Shown: positions 1 through 8,877 of the stretch, piece after piece
How the letters are laid out: each line of letters opens with the position of its first letter
Numbering within the stretch: the stretch's first letter is position 1
Assembly: GCA_029557895.1 (NCBI GenBank)
Contig: JAKQHT010000002.1
Location: 62,001 to 126,000, forward strand
DNA length: 64,000 bases
Direction of reading: 5' to 3'
Origin: Bacteroidota bacterium
GTDB lineage: Bacteria > Bacteroidota > Bacteroidia > Flavobacteriales > Flavobacteriaceae
Made by a program: the position numbers and the translations under genes
The notes under the pieces: generated by a model
Seen by the model: only the letters and a program-made list of their open reading frames with translations
Told to the model about the DNA's origin: nothing
Databases searched by the model: none

Positions 1-568
1 TAAAATAGGAGGTTCTGGATTTGTTGAGCTTGGCACAACGCTGAATACGCCCATTACGATGAGCAGTAATTTTTTAACCCTTAAATACGGTCTTTCTTTT
101 CAATGGAACAAGCTCAATATCAAAGACAATATGTACATTGTAGAAGATCAAGCCACACATTTGGTCACATTGCACGAACATCCCGAAACGCTGAAAGAAG
201 CTAAATTCAGAGTGGTCAACATGGTTGTACCGGTACATCTGGAATTTGGTTCGACCGGAAGTATGGTCACCAAAAACGGGGTATCTTACAGACGTGGCGG
301 CAGCTTTAAATTGGGATTGGGCGGTTATGCCGGTGTGCGCCTTGCCAGTGTTCAAAAGTTGGAATTTGAAGAAACCAGTGAGTTTCGAGGTAAAAAACAA
401 AAAATAAAAGACGATTACAATACTTCCAATTTCGCCTATGGCTTTAGTGCATACGTAGGATTTGACGGGTATAGCCTGTATGCCAAGTACGATATGTCGC
501 CACTATTTAAAAACCAACCTGTTGCACAAAACAACATTTCGGTTGGGTTGCGTGTGGATTTTGATTAA
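1..568 (+). CDS. Outer-membrane beta-barrel protein, C-terminal part (5' end outside window)
   Basis: The reading frame is open from base 2 through the first internal ATG (base 59) to the TAA at 566-568, so the gene starts before the window. The visible part of about 188 residues alternates aromatic and polar residues and is rich in Gly. It contains strand-like stretches (LKYGLSFQWNKL, KLGLGGYAGVRL, YGFSAYVGFDGYSLYAKYD) and ends in VGLRVDFD, which resembles the terminal strand of an outer-membrane barrel. It is therefore probably a small outer-membrane or porin-like protein. No enzymatic motif is visible, and the substrate or partner cannot be inferred from this fragment. Confidence 0.7.
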   Translation, partial: KIGGSGFVELGTTLNTPITMSSNFLTLKYGLSFQWNKLNIKDNMYIVEDQATHLVTLHEHPETLKEAKFRVVNMVVPVHLEFGSTGSMVTKNGVSYRRGGSFKLGLGGYAGVRLASVQKLEFEETSEFRGKKQKIKDDYNTSNFAYGFSAYVGFDGYSLYAKYDMSPLFKNQPVAQNNISVGLRVDFD

Positions 569-693
569 TAGAGTTTTTTTACAAGTTGGCCACCCCAAAA
601 CAACCCAGTCGTTTAGGGCAAATCCCACCAAAGAGCCAACCTGGATCGATCCCGCAAAAATGACCTTCTGAACCAATCGCACAAAAAGTGTCG

Positions 694-720
694 CCCTGAA
701 CTTGCTTCAGGGTCTTTTTT
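694..720 (+). terminator. Hairpin plus T-run, likely terminator of the upstream barrel gene
   Basis: CCCTGAA (694-700) and TTCAGGG (706-712) form a 7-bp stem with a 5-nt loop, followed by a T-run at 715-720. It lies about 125 bp after the barrel gene stop. From memory, sequences of this kind also recur between genes in flavobacteria, so it may be a dispersed repeat as well as a terminator. Confidence 0.5.
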
Positions 721-882
721 GTTACATATTGCGCCGGACTGGATGGGAAGCCGGAACAAGTTGAAAAGTACAAAGACCGTCTTTTGAGACAACTGGATCG
801 AAATTATAGTCCAAGCGTCTTGTTTTCATTAAATTTGCAACTGTATTTGTCCAATGGCAAATTCTGGCGAACACCAAAATAT

Positions 883-1299
883 ATGGAACGTATAGAACAA
901 TTTTTGGAATCCCGAAATATTCGTATTACCGCCATACGCCTACTGGTCTATAAATTTTTGGCCGAAAAAAAGGTGGCTGTAGCGCTCGGCGATATTGAAA
1001 ATGCATTTGAAAAAGTGGATAGGACCACCTTGTACCGGACCGTAAAGACTTTTGAGGAAAACGACATCGTGCACCAGATAGACGACGGTACCGGAATTGC
1101 AAAATATGCCCTTTGCGAAGCAGGCTGCCATTGCGATATCAAAACCGATTTGCACCTGCATTTTCATTGCAGCCACTGTAACGAAACCGTTTGTTTTACA
1201 GACCGTAAAATCCCGCAAATAAAAGTACCACAGGGTTTTGTGGCAGAAAACGTCAACCTTGTCGTAAAAGGTCTTTGTGACAAATGCAGTTGTATATAA
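883..1299 (+). CDS. Fur-family metal-responsive transcriptional regulator
   Basis: A 138-residue Fur-family repressor (Fur/Zur/PerR type). An N-terminal winged helix (about 1-80) contains the recognition segment DRTTLYRTVKTFEEN. The C-terminal dimerisation domain has the His-rich sensor HLHFHC and two structural-zinc CxxC pairs (CSHC and CDKC). The ATG at 883 was chosen because it begins the conserved helix MERIEQFLESRNIRIT. The frame stays open upstream to a TTG at 784, and even further (LDGKPEQVEKYKDRLLRQL at about 739-795), but that stretch does not look like Fur and may be a remnant of another gene. The next gene on the same strand is a zinc/cadmium-type ATPase, which suggests a zinc-related role. 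The metal specificity is not proven. Confidence 0.88.
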   Translation: MERIEQFLESRNIRITAIRLLVYKFLAEKKVAVALGDIENAFEKVDRTTLYRTVKTFEENDIVHQIDDGTGIAKYALCEAGCHCDIKTDLHLHFHCSHCNETVCFTDRKIPQIKVPQGFVAENVNLVVKGLCDKCSCI

Positions 1300-1425
1300 A
1301 GGTAAGCCATTGATATTAATTCTTCTACACAAAAAAAGTTAAGTGCCATTTTGATAACTTTGGATATCGCAATTTCCACCAGTCATATTCAGATATCGGG
1401 TTTTTAACACATATTTTTTTCGATA

Positions 1426-1442
1426 ATGCACTTCCGTTGCAT
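1426..1442. promoter_or_regulatory. Inverted repeat upstream of metal ATPase, candidate Fur-family operator
   Basis: ATGCA (1426-1430) and TGCAT (1438-1442) form an imperfect palindrome of 17 bp in an AT-rich leader about 40 bp before the ATPase start. It could be the operator for the adjacent Fur-family regulator. The arms are short, so chance is possible. Confidence 0.3.
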
Positions 1443-1482
1443 GTGATAATTCTTGACCTTTGTTGCGTAAATAACCACTTTT

Positions 1483-3477
1483 ATGGATACCTGTTGCACT
1501 GTTGGGCAAACCAACAAAAATGCCACCAGACACCACCACGATGGTGACCATCATCACGATCACGACCATGGCCACGATCACGATCACGGCAATGCATCAA
1601 ATGGCATAAAGGCCTACATTCCGGCAGTTGTCAGCTTTATAATGCTTATGACAGGAATAGCACTCGATGTTTTTGGTACAACTTTTTTTCAGGGTTGGGT
1701 TAGGATAGTTTGGTACGGAATGGCCTATCTGCCTGTTGGTTTTCCCGTTGTCAGGCAAGGTTGGGAGAGTGCCAAACGTGGCGATGTATTCACTGAATTT
1801 TTTTTAATGGCAATAGCGACTATCGGTGCATTTGCCATTGGAGAATATCCCGAAGGTGTGGCGGTCATGTTGTTCTATACCATTGGAGAACTGTTCCAAA
1901 GTGCCGCCGTTTATAAAGCTAAGGGGAATATCAAGGCATTGTTGGATGTTCGGCCAAAAGAAGCTACTGTATTTCGTGATGGAGCGTATATTAGCACGGC
2001 GCCAGAAGAAGTAGAGATTGGCGAAAAAATACAAATTCGCGTAGGCGAAAAAATCCCTTTGGACGGTATGTTGCTTTCCAAAAAGGCCATTTTGAATACA
2101 TCGGCTATTACCGGCGAGAGCAAACCGGAATCAGTTTTCAAAAATACAAAAGTCTTTGCAGGGAGCATCAATCTGGATTCGGTAATAGAAGTTGAGGTTG
2201 CCAACCGGTTTGAGGATAGTTCTATTGCCCGGATATTGGATATGGTCCAAAATGCCACCACGCGAAAATCCAAAACCGAGCTTTTCATCCGAAAGTTTGC
2301 CCGCATTTATACACCCATAGTTGTGTTTTTGGCCATAGGCTTGGTACTTTTACCATATTTTATTGTGGATGGTTATGTGTTTCGGGATTGGTTGTATCGA
2401 GCCTTGATTTTTTTGGTCATATCCTGTCCGTGTGCTTTGGTCATATCCATTCCGCTGGGATATTTTGGTGGTTTGGGAGCTGCTTCCAGACATGGGATTC
2501 TATTCAAAGGTGCCTCTTTTCTTGATGCCATGGCAACCGTGAATACCTTGGTAATGGACAAGACGGGAACGATGACCAAGGGTGTTTTCAACATTAAGAA
2601 CATCAAAACTTTTGGGTGTGACAAAAACGAATTGATGCGCTACCTTATGGCTGTCGAGGCGCAATCCACACACCCGGTTGCCAAGGCCATTTTGCAATAC
2701 AGCATAGAAGAAAACCCTTTTGTTGCTACCGAAGTGTTTGAAATTGCTGGCAAAGGTTTGCAAGGAACGGTCAACGGCAAAACGGTCTTGGCAGGAAACC
2801 AGGCTTTGATGTTTACAAACAATATAAAAGTACCTTCGGAAATTGAAACTATTGTTGAATCGGTAGTTTTGGTGGCCATTGACCACAAATTTTCAGGTTA
2901 TGTTGTGATTGCCGATGCGTTGAAAGACGATGCAAAAATGGCAGTCGCTGCGCTGGGCCGTGTGGGAATCAAAAACCTGATGATGCTTTCAGGAGACAAA
3001 GATGCCATTACCCGACATGTGGCGCAACAACTGGGCATTGCCAATGCCAAGGGCGATTTATTACCGGAAGATAAGCTTAATGAAGTCCAATTTTTAAAAC
3101 AGCATCCCGATACCAAAGTGGCATTTATTGGCGACGGCATCAACGATGCTCCGGTTTTGGCAGTCAGTGATGTGGGCATTGCCATGGGTGGATTGGGCAG
3201 CGATGTTGCCATAGAAACAGCTGATGTGGTCATACAAACAGACCAGCCTATAAAAGTGGCCGTTGCCGTTAAGATAAGTCGTGCCACCCGCCGGGTTGTA
3301 TGGCAAAACATCGCGTTGGCATTTGGGGTAAAACTTATTGTAATGGTACTTGGCGCGGGCGGTGTTGCAACTATGTGGGAAGCCGTTTTTGCCGATGTTG
3401 GCGTAGCATTGTTGGCAATTATAAATGCGGTTCGGCTACAACGAATGACATGGAACCAAAACAATTTTGGTTTTTAA
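1483..3477 (+). CDS. P1B-type heavy-metal-translocating ATPase (Zn/Cd/Co type)
   Basis: A 664-residue inner-membrane cation pump that exports divalent heavy metals using ATP. The first 36 residues hold a cytoplasmic metal-binding tail very rich in His and Asp (HHHDGDHHHDHDHGHDHDHG) and no standard CxxC heavy-metal-associated domain. Visible P-type signatures are TGES (about residue 210, actuator domain), the metal-site CPC in ISCPCALVISIP (about 312), the phosphorylated Asp in DKTGTMTKG (about 358), and GDGINDAP (about 550). The His-rich tail plus CPC suits Zn2+/Cd2+/Co2+ efflux rather than copper. The preceding Fur-family gene probably regulates it. Its stop overlaps the convergent rhodanese gene by four bases. 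Confidence 0.93.
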   Translation: MDTCCTVGQTNKNATRHHHDGDHHHDHDHGHDHDHGNASNGIKAYIPAVVSFIMLMTGIALDVFGTTFFQGWVRIVWYGMAYLPVGFPVVRQGWESAKRGDVFTEFFLMAIATIGAFAIGEYPEGVAVMLFYTIGELFQSAAVYKAKGNIKALLDVRPKEATVFRDGAYISTAPEEVEIGEKIQIRVGEKIPLDGMLLSKKAILNTSAITGESKPESVFKNTKVFAGSINLDSVIEVEVANRFEDSSIARILDMVQNATTRKSKTELFIRKFARIYTPIVVFLAIGLVLLPYFIVDGYVFRDWLYRALIFLVISCPCALVISIPLGYFGGLGAASRHGILFKGASFLDAMATVNTLVMDKTGTMTKGVFNIKNIKTFGCDKNELMRYLMAVEAQSTHPVAKAILQYSIEENPFVATEVFEIAGKGLQGTVNGKTVLAGNQALMFTNNIKVPSEIETIVESVVLVAIDHKFSGYVVIADALKDDAKMAVAALGRVGIKNLMMLSGDKDAITRHVAQQLGIANAKGDLLPEDKLNEVQFLKQHPDTKVAFIGDGINDAPVLAVSDVGIAMGGLGSDVAIETADVVIQTDQPIKVAVAVKISRATRRVVWQNIALAFGVKLIVMVLGAGGVATMWEAVFADVGVALLAIINAVRLQRMTWNQNNFGF

Positions 3478-3848
3478 TCTTTGGTTTGGTTCCACGACGT
3501 GATGCCGCCCTTCAGATTGTAAATTGCTTTAAATCCTAAAGTATTCATAAGTTCTGCGGCGCTGCTGCTCCTTCCGCCACTGCGGCAGTAGAGATAAACA
3601 GGTTGGTTCTTGTCCAACTTTTGGATGTCGGCCTCAAAAGTTTTAGAATAGAAATCGATGTTTTGAGCATTGCCTATGTGGCCGGTACTGTATTCTTCCT
3701 GCGTTCTAACATCTATAAGTTGTATAGCATCTTCGGAAAGTACTTTCTTGAGCTCTTCGGAAGTTATATCTGTTACGGTATCAGATGTCTGCGAGTTACA
3801 GCTCAAAGTAAGGACAGACAGGAAGAAAAATAAATACAATGGTTTCAT
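3474..3848 (-). CDS. Rhodanese-domain lipoprotein
   Basis: A 124-residue protein with a lipoprotein signal peptide (lipobox LTLSC) and one rhodanese domain. The active-site loop YCRSGGRSS carries the Cys that holds the persulfide, and the CH2-type motif IDVRTQEEY is clear. It is probably anchored in the periplasm and handles sulfane sulfur, or moves it to a partner. It is the last gene of a minus-strand sulfur run (YeiH, MBL-rhodanese, rhodanese, thioredoxin, this gene) and sits 3 bp after the thioredoxin gene, so it is very probably co-transcribed. Confidence 0.88.
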   Translation of the reverse strand: MKPLYLFFFLSVLTLSCNSQTSDTVTDITSEELKKVLSEDAIQLIDVRTQEEYSTGHIGNAQNIDFYSKTFEADIQKLDKNQPVYLYCRSGGRSSSAAELMNTLGFKAIYNLKGGITSWNQTKD

Positions 3849-3851
3849 AAT

Positions 3852-4145
3852 TTAAAGGTTTTCATTGATCAAACGTTCGAGTTCATTGGCAGAAAACACA
3901 CCGGATTGTCGCCATCTGATTTTGCCTTCCTTGAAAATGATAAGTGTTGGGACGCCACGAATCTGGTATTGGGCGGCGACTTGTTGGTTTTTGTCCACAT
4001 CGATTTTTAGGATGTCCGCTTTGTCCCCGACACGTTGTTTCAAGTCTTCCAAAATGGGTGCTTGCATTTTGCAAGGACCGCACCATTGGGCAAAAAAGTC
4101 AACTAAAACCGGTTTGTCCTGTTGTATGATTTCTTGAAAAGTCAT
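3852..4145 (-). CDS. Thioredoxin
   Basis: A 97-residue thioredoxin with the redox-active WCGPC near residue 21 and the cis-Pro loop GVPTLIIFK. I chose the start MTFQEII (4145) because it gives a normal thioredoxin length. An upstream in-frame ATG (4220) would add 25 residues overlapping the preceding rhodanese gene. Placed among rhodaneses and a persulfide-dioxygenase-like protein, it probably reduces persulfides or recycles rhodanese rather than serving as the general thioredoxin. Confidence 0.92.
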   Translation of the reverse strand: MTFQEIIQQDKPVLVDFFAQWCGPCKMQAPILEDLKQRVGDKADILKIDVDKNQQVAAQYQIRGVPTLIIFKEGKIRWRQSGVFSANELERLINENL

Positions 4146-4161
4146 TTTTTTATTAATAATT

Positions 4162-4476
4162 TCATTGGTTTTCAATACAGTGGTTTTTGACGTTTTGCAA
4201 CGAACCGCCATTGATGACATTTGTGAAACCGTTGAGTTCCAGAATTGTTTTCGCCTGTTCGCTTCGGATACCGCTTTTACAAAAAACCACTATGTGGCAC
4301 TTGTCATCAAAGTCGGCCATATGGCTGTAGATCGAATTGAGCGGAATGTTGACGGCGTTTGACACGCTTCCGTGGGCAAATTCTTCTTCTGTACGGACAT
4401 CTACCAAAAAAGGGCGCTCTTGCATGGCGCTTTCGAGTTCGCTATTTTCGGAAGATGAATAATGTTTATCTAACAT
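4162..4476 (-). CDS. Single-domain rhodanese-like sulfurtransferase
   Basis: A 104-residue cytoplasmic rhodanese domain with VDVRTEEEF and the active-site loop FCKSGIRS (catalytic Cys about residue 66). There is no signal peptide. It belongs to the same minus-strand run as the thioredoxin (17 bp away) and the MBL-rhodanese fusion, so it likely carries sulfane sulfur between them. Confidence 0.9.
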   Translation of the reverse strand: MLDKHYSSSENSELESAMQERPFLVDVRTEEEFAHGSVSNAVNIPLNSIYSHMADFDDKCHIVVFCKSGIRSEQAKTILELNGFTNVINGGSLQNVKNHCIENQ

Positions 4477-4508
4477 ATTTCTGCTTTCGGTTAGTGGTTG
4501 TTGTGAAA

Positions 4509-5927
4509 TTATAACATGGTCGTAGGGCAGACATAATCGGTAAGATTGAATTTTTCCGATTTTTTGACGCCATTGAACCCGTCATTTACATCAATCAGAT
4601 TCTCGTAGCCTCTCGCTTTGAGTATAGAAATGAATGCCATGGAACGGTAACCGGCTGCACAATGTACACAATAGGTTTTGTCTTTGCTTACTTCGGCAAT
4701 ATGCTCGTTGATGTAGTCTAGCGGAACATTTTCAGCTCCAATGATATGTTCTGAATAGTACTCACTTTTTTTCCTTACGTCGAGTATGTTGAGATTGGGG
4801 TCTTTTTCCATCCTTTCGGCCAGTTTGTCGGCAGAAATGGATACTACGTTATCGGTTTCCTTGCCCGAGTTTTTCCAGGCGTCAAATCCGCCTTTAAGGA
4901 ATCCGATGGTATTGTCATATCCAACGCGCGCCAGCCGGGTAACAACTTCTTCTTCCCTGCCATCATCGGCCACAATCAAAATGGTTTGCTTAATATCTGG
5001 AATCAAGGCGCCTACCCAAGGAGCAAAGCCACCGTCAATACCTATGTTGATACTGTTCGGGATGAAACCTTTGGCGAATGTTCCTGCTGGTCGAGTGTCC
5101 AGAACAAGGGCGTCTGTTTCGTTGGCGGCCGTTTCAAATTCTTCCGGGGAAAGCTGTTGCAGACCTTTGTTCAGCACTGTGTCTATACTTTCATACCCCT
5201 GAATGTTAAGTAATACATTTTCCGGGAAATATGCCGGTGGCGGCATAAGCCCGTCCAGCACCTGTTCGATGAATTGTTCTTTGCTCATTTGCTGCAAAGC
5301 ATAATTCGTTTTTTTCTGGTTTGCCAAGGTATCGCTGGTTTCTTTGCTCATATTTTTTCCGCAAGCAGAACCAGCTCCATGTGCCGGATATACGATGATA
5401 TCATCGGCCAAGGGCATTACTTTGTTCCGAAGTGAATCATACAGATGCCCGGCGAGTTTTTCTTGCGTTAGGTCGGTCACAAGTTTTTGAGCCAGGTCTG
5501 GACGGCCCACATCGCCGATGAACAGCGTGTCGCCCGTAAACAGTGCCGTGTCTTTTCCGTTCGCATCGGTCAGCAGATAGCAAGTGCTTTCCATTGTGTG
5601 CCCAGGTGTGTGAATGACTTTTATGGTAATATTTCCGATTTTCAGGATTTCTCCGTCTTTGGCGATGTGTGCTTCAAACCCGGGTTTGGCGGTCGGGCCA
5701 TAAACAATGACTGCTCCGGTTTTCTTTGCCAAATCCAAATGACCGCTCACGAAATCAGCATGAAAATGTGTTTCCAAAACGTATTTGATTTTGGCCCCGT
5801 CTTTTTCTGCTTTGTTTATGTAGGGTTGAACTTCGCGCAAAGGGTCGATGACGGCCGCTTCGCCATTGCTTTCAATATAATAAGCTCCCTGTGCTAAACA
5901 TCCGGTATAAATTTGTTCTATTTTCAT
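4509..5927 (-). CDS. Metallo-beta-lactamase fold protein with two rhodanese domains (persulfide dioxygenase-like)
   Basis: A 472-residue fusion. Residues about 1-245 are a metallo-beta-lactamase domain with the metal-binding THFHADFVSGH, later HTPGHTMES and a GDTLFIGDVGRPD motif, as in ETHE1-like persulfide dioxygenases. Two rhodanese domains follow. In the first, the loop is VADDGREEEV with no Cys, so it is probably not catalytic. The second has YCVHCAAGYRS with an intact Cys. The start MKIEQIY (5927) was preferred to an ATG 30 bp upstream. The likely role is oxidation of glutathione-type or protein persulfides to sulfite, which would feed the sulfite exporters encoded upstream. The fusion is a known architecture; the substrate here is inferred. 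Confidence 0.9.
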   Translation of the reverse strand: MKIEQIYTGCLAQGAYYIESNGEAAVIDPLREVQPYINKAEKDGAKIKYVLETHFHADFVSGHLDLAKKTGAVIVYGPTAKPGFEAHIAKDGEILKIGNITIKVIHTPGHTMESTCYLLTDANGKDTALFTGDTLFIGDVGRPDLAQKLVTDLTQEKLAGHLYDSLRNKVMPLADDIIVYPAHGAGSACGKNMSKETSDTLANQKKTNYALQQMSKEQFIEQVLDGLMPPPAYFPENVLLNIQGYESIDTVLNKGLQQLSPEEFETAANETDALVLDTRPAGTFAKGFIPNSINIGIDGGFAPWVGALIPDIKQTILIVADDGREEEVVTRLARVGYDNTIGFLKGGFDAWKNSGKETDNVVSISADKLAERMEKDPNLNILDVRKKSEYYSEHIIGAENVPLDYINEHIAEVSKDKTYCVHCAAGYRSMAFISILKARGYENLIDVNDGFNGVKKSEKFNLTDYVCPTTML

Positions 5928-6022
5928 CGATTTGTGTTTTTTAATTGTGATGGGCAAAAATATAATTTGCTAATATACTGTACGGTAACTTTGGTTACAA
6001 TGGCAAAGGCCTATTTGGGTTT

Positions 6023-6973
6023 TTATGTCAAAAATAAAAAAGCAGCAATAATGGCCAACTGGAACAGCCAGATTCCCAATCCCAAAATTAACCCTTTTTT
6101 TCCAGATTGGATAATTTTCGAAAAGCGTATTTGCATTCCTATGTTGGTCATGGCGATGGTGAGTAGCAGTTTTCCCAACATTTCGATCCATTTCAGTAAC
6201 GTTTCAGGTATTGAGACCATTGATACCAGAACGGTAATTGCCAAAAACCCCCATACGTACCAAGGCATTTTGATATAGTCTGTCCAAGGTAAGTCTTTCC
6301 TGTTTTGGGTCAGGAAGTTAAAAAAGACAAGCCCAAAAGAGAGTAATGCGACACGTGCCAGTTTTACGGTAACGGCCATTTCGCCCACTTCATTGCTGAT
6401 GATGTATCCGGCCCCCGCAACATTGCCTACCGAATGGAGAGAGCCCCCAATGATGAGCGCTTCACTGATGGGTTCTAAATCCAGTTTTGTCAAGACCAAA
6501 GGCAGCAGGACCATCCCAAGCATACCATAGAGGTTAACCACGGCCATGGCAATCCCGGTATCGCCTTTGTCTTTTACTACAGATGGCGCCAGGGCGGCAA
6601 TGGCAGATGAACCACAGATTGCTGTTCCAAACCCGATGAGCCAATTAAGTGGTTTTCGGGACATGAAAAATGTTGTCGACAATATGATTATGACCAATAA
6701 AAAGACCAAAGCCAAACTCTTCCAGCCCAGATTGGCCAAGTGGTTGTAATTAATGCCAAAGGCCAAAAACAAAACCGAAAGTTCTAAAAAACGATTGCCC
6801 GTCGTGTTGGAAACGGCTCTTGTTTCTGAAGAGAGCAAAAACAGGTTTCCTAATATGATTCCAATAAAAATACCCAAAAGTATGGCGTTTAAAAACGAAA
6901 TAAAGAGCGAAGCAAGAAATATGATTACGCCCGGCAGTATCGAATAGAGTAGTGGCTTTAGTTGTGGGTTCAT
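6023..6973 (-). CDS. YeiH/UPF0324-family membrane protein (putative sulfate exporter)
   Basis: A 316-residue integral membrane protein with about ten hydrophobic segments and the family signature GTAICGSSAIAALAP followed by HSVGNVAGAGY. Members of this family (Cons_hypoth698) are often annotated as putative sulfate exporters, although direct evidence is limited. The ATG directly follows the TAA of the TauE/SafE gene with no gap, so the two are almost certainly translated from one mRNA. It may clear sulfur oxyanions made by the neighbouring persulfide-oxidising enzymes. Confidence 0.88.
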   Translation of the reverse strand: MNPQLKPLLYSILPGVIIFLASLFISFLNAILLGIFIGIILGNLFLLSSETRAVSNTTGNRFLELSVLFLAFGINYNHLANLGWKSLALVFLLVIIILSTTFFMSRKPLNWLIGFGTAICGSSAIAALAPSVVKDKGDTGIAMAVVNLYGMLGMVLLPLVLTKLDLEPISEALIIGGSLHSVGNVAGAGYIISNEVGEMAVTVKLARVALLSFGLVFFNFLTQNRKDLPWTDYIKMPWYVWGFLAITVLVSMVSIPETLLKWIEMLGKLLLTIAMTNIGMQIRFSKIIQSGKKGLILGLGIWLFQLAIIAAFLFLT

Positions 6974-7780
6974 TTAAAAAAACAATTCATTTGCTAAAAT
7001 ATAAATGGCCATAACCAGAACAAACCATCCAAAGGTGCTTTTCAATTTGGAGCTGGCAATTTTTTTGGACAGGTATATTCCGGCGAAAATACCAGCTACC
7101 GACAGTGCGGTAAAAGTGGAAAGTAGTTGCCAGTCGATGATCCCATCGCCTTGAAGGTCGCCGATAAAACCAATAAGTGATTTTGCGGCAATGATAAACA
7201 GCGATGTTCCCACGGCCAGTTTCATCGGCATTTTTGCCAGGATTACCAATGCGGGAATGATCAAGAAACCGCCCCCGGCGCCAACGAGTCCCGTCAGTAC
7301 GCCCACTACAACACCCTCTAATAAAATTTTTGGGTAATTGTACTCCAATGCCTGATTTTTGGTGGTGTCTTTGATGTTGCTTGGCCGTATCATGGAAATG
7401 GACGCAAAGATCATGACGATAGCAAACAATACCATCAATGCGATGGATTTTGTAAAGGCAAATGAGCCCAATGAAAACAGCGTTTCGGGTATCAGCGGCA
7501 CCAAAAAAGCCCTTGTAAGATAGACCGATAGAATAGAAGGGATGCCAAAAATCAATACGGTTTTAAAGTCCACACATTTACTGCGCATGCTTTGTAGTCC
7601 GCCCACAAGTGCTGTAAAACCTACCACAAAAAGTGAATAGGCAGTGGCCAAAACGGGTTCCACGGCCATGACATATACCAGTATTGGCACTGTGAGAATG
7701 GATCCGCCACTACCTATCAAGCCAAGAGAAATCCCTACCAGTATGGCAAGAATGTAGCCTAAAATGTGGTGTAAGTCCAT
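6974..7780 (-). CDS. TauE/SafE-family sulfite/anion exporter
   Basis: A 268-residue membrane protein with two repeats, each starting with a Gly-rich turn (GLIGSGGSILTVP and GLVGAGGGFLIIPA), which is the hallmark of the TauE/SafE family. I chose MDLHHILGY (7780) as the start. The frame continues upstream to 7864, but that stretch is not membrane-like and would lie in the leader. It heads the block TauE-YeiH-MBL/rhodanese-rhodanese-Trx-rhodanese and probably exports sulfite or another organosulfur anion. Confidence 0.9.
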   Translation of the reverse strand: MDLHHILGYILAILVGISLGLIGSGGSILTVPILVYVMAVEPVLATAYSLFVVGFTALVGGLQSMRSKCVDFKTVLIFGIPSILSVYLTRAFLVPLIPETLFSLGSFAFTKSIALMVLFAIVMIFASISMIRPSNIKDTTKNQALEYNYPKILLEGVVVGVLTGLVGAGGGFLIIPALVILAKMPMKLAVGTSLFIIAAKSLIGFIGDLQGDGIIDWQLLSTFTALSVAGIFAGIYLSKKIASSKLKSTFGWFVLVMAIYILANELFF

Positions 7781-7901
7781 GTATTGGGCAGTTTTTGTTT
7801 GCGAAGGTAAGGCGCATTTTCTTGACAGCTTGTAACCAATGTGACAATTGTTTGAAAAAGCCAATTGGCCATGTTTGATTTGGGGCTTGACACTTTTGTA
7901 G

Positions 7902-8537
7902 TTAGTTCAGTAGTTCAATATTGTTACGGTTCAAACGGATTTTTCCTTCGTTTTCCAGTGCTTTGAGCAAACGGGAAATCACGACCCGGGAACTGTTGAG
8001 CGCGCCGGCAATTTCCTGATGGGTTTTGTAGATAATCCTGGAGCGGTTTACTTTAGAGGTTTCATCCAAATAGTTTTCCAAACGTTCGTTCATTTTCATA
8101 AACGCGATGTTGTCAATTGCCCATAGCAATTCGTTGAAACGGTTGTTGTAGCTTTGAAACACAAATGACCGCCAAGTTTTGTATTTGCCCATCCACTCTT
8201 CCATTTTTGCTACCGGGACCATGGCTACCAGCCCTTTATTCTCGGCAATGGCGCGTATTTCGCTTTTTTTGTCGCCTATGCAGCAAGCCATCGTCATGGC
8301 ACAAGTGTCGCCTTTTTCCAAAAAGTAGAGTAATAATTCGCCTTCGTCAAAGTCTTCGCGCATAATACGGATGGCTCCACTGATGAGCAAAGGCATCGTT
8401 TTGATGTACTGTCCAAAATCTATCAGTATATCATTTTCTTCGAAATCCGTAATTTTTACAACTTCGGTTATTTCGGCCAATAAATCCTTTTCAAAAATAC
8501 CTCCAAAGGCTTCCTCAATCAATTCTTTTACGGTCAT
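7902..8537 (-). CDS. Crp/Fnr-family transcriptional regulator
   Basis: A 211-residue regulator with a cyclic-nucleotide-binding-like beta-roll (about 25-125) and a C-terminal winged helix (about 150-211) whose recognition helix lies in HQEIAGALNSSRVVISRLLKALE. Cysteines (TCAMTMACCIG) lie in the sensor domain and could serve redox or persulfide sensing, but there is no Fnr-type N-terminal Cys cluster. The start MTVKELI (8537) is preferred over an ATG seven codons upstream. It sits between the sulfur block and the efflux block, so it is the obvious candidate regulator of both. Confidence 0.9.
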   Translation of the reverse strand: MTVKELIEEAFGGIFEKDLLAEITEVVKITDFEENDILIDFGQYIKTMPLLISGAIRIMREDFDEGELLLYFLEKGDTCAMTMACCIGDKKSEIRAIAENKGLVAMVPVAKMEEWMGKYKTWRSFVFQSYNNRFNELLWAIDNIAFMKMNERLENYLDETSKVNRSRIIYKTHQEIAGALNSSRVVISRLLKALENEGKIRLNRNNIELLN

Positions 8538-8560
8538 AATTTCAAATTGACAAAACAATA

Positions 8561-8581
8561 AATTTTATAATTTATAAAATT
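8561..8581. promoter_or_regulatory. AT-rich palindrome upstream of the Crp/Fnr gene
   Basis: AATTTTATA (8561-8569) and TATAAAATT (8573-8581) are perfect 9-bp arms around three bases, between the Crp/Fnr start and the DUF2892 gene. It could be an autoregulatory site, but AT-rich palindromes also arise by chance. Confidence 0.3.
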
Positions 8582-8601
8582 ACAACTAAAAATTGATATG
8601 T

Positions 8602-8808
8602 TTACTTCGAACAGTTTTCTTCTTTGTCCTTTATCCCGAGTTTGTCCAAAATAACGTACAGCAGACACCAGTTGGTCATGGAATTCTGAAGCAAGTTTAT
8701 GCCAGGTATGGCAGCGAGCCATAGCCAGTTTTGGTTTACGTAAACCCCCAATAATAAGCCTGTAAGGATTAATATTCCCGCAAAGGCGTGTGCGATTCTT
8801 ACTTTCAT
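8602..8808 (-). CDS. DUF2892-family small membrane protein
   Basis: A 68-residue protein with two hydrophobic helices (AHAFAGILILTGLLLGVYV and a segment around WLWLAAIPGINLLQ) and a Cys-containing end (NWCLLYVILDKLGI). This matches the YgaP-tail-like DUF2892 family, which often accompanies rhodaneses and sulfur genes. It lies upstream of the Crp/Fnr gene on the same strand. The function is unknown, but an accessory role in membrane-associated sulfur transfer fits the context. Confidence 0.85.
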   Translation of the reverse strand: MKVRIAHAFAGILILTGLLLGVYVNQNWLWLAAIPGINLLQNSMTNWCLLYVILDKLGIKDKEENCSK

Positions 8809-8877
8809 GGTTACTTGTTGTTATGTGGTGCTTGAATCTTCGGTGCCCGAATAATTTTTACCACGGTTATACATTCA

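Noticed and set aside
579-773. Minus-strand 64-codon frame after the first gene
   Set aside because: It is read through the hairpin-repeat region and has no conserved pattern.
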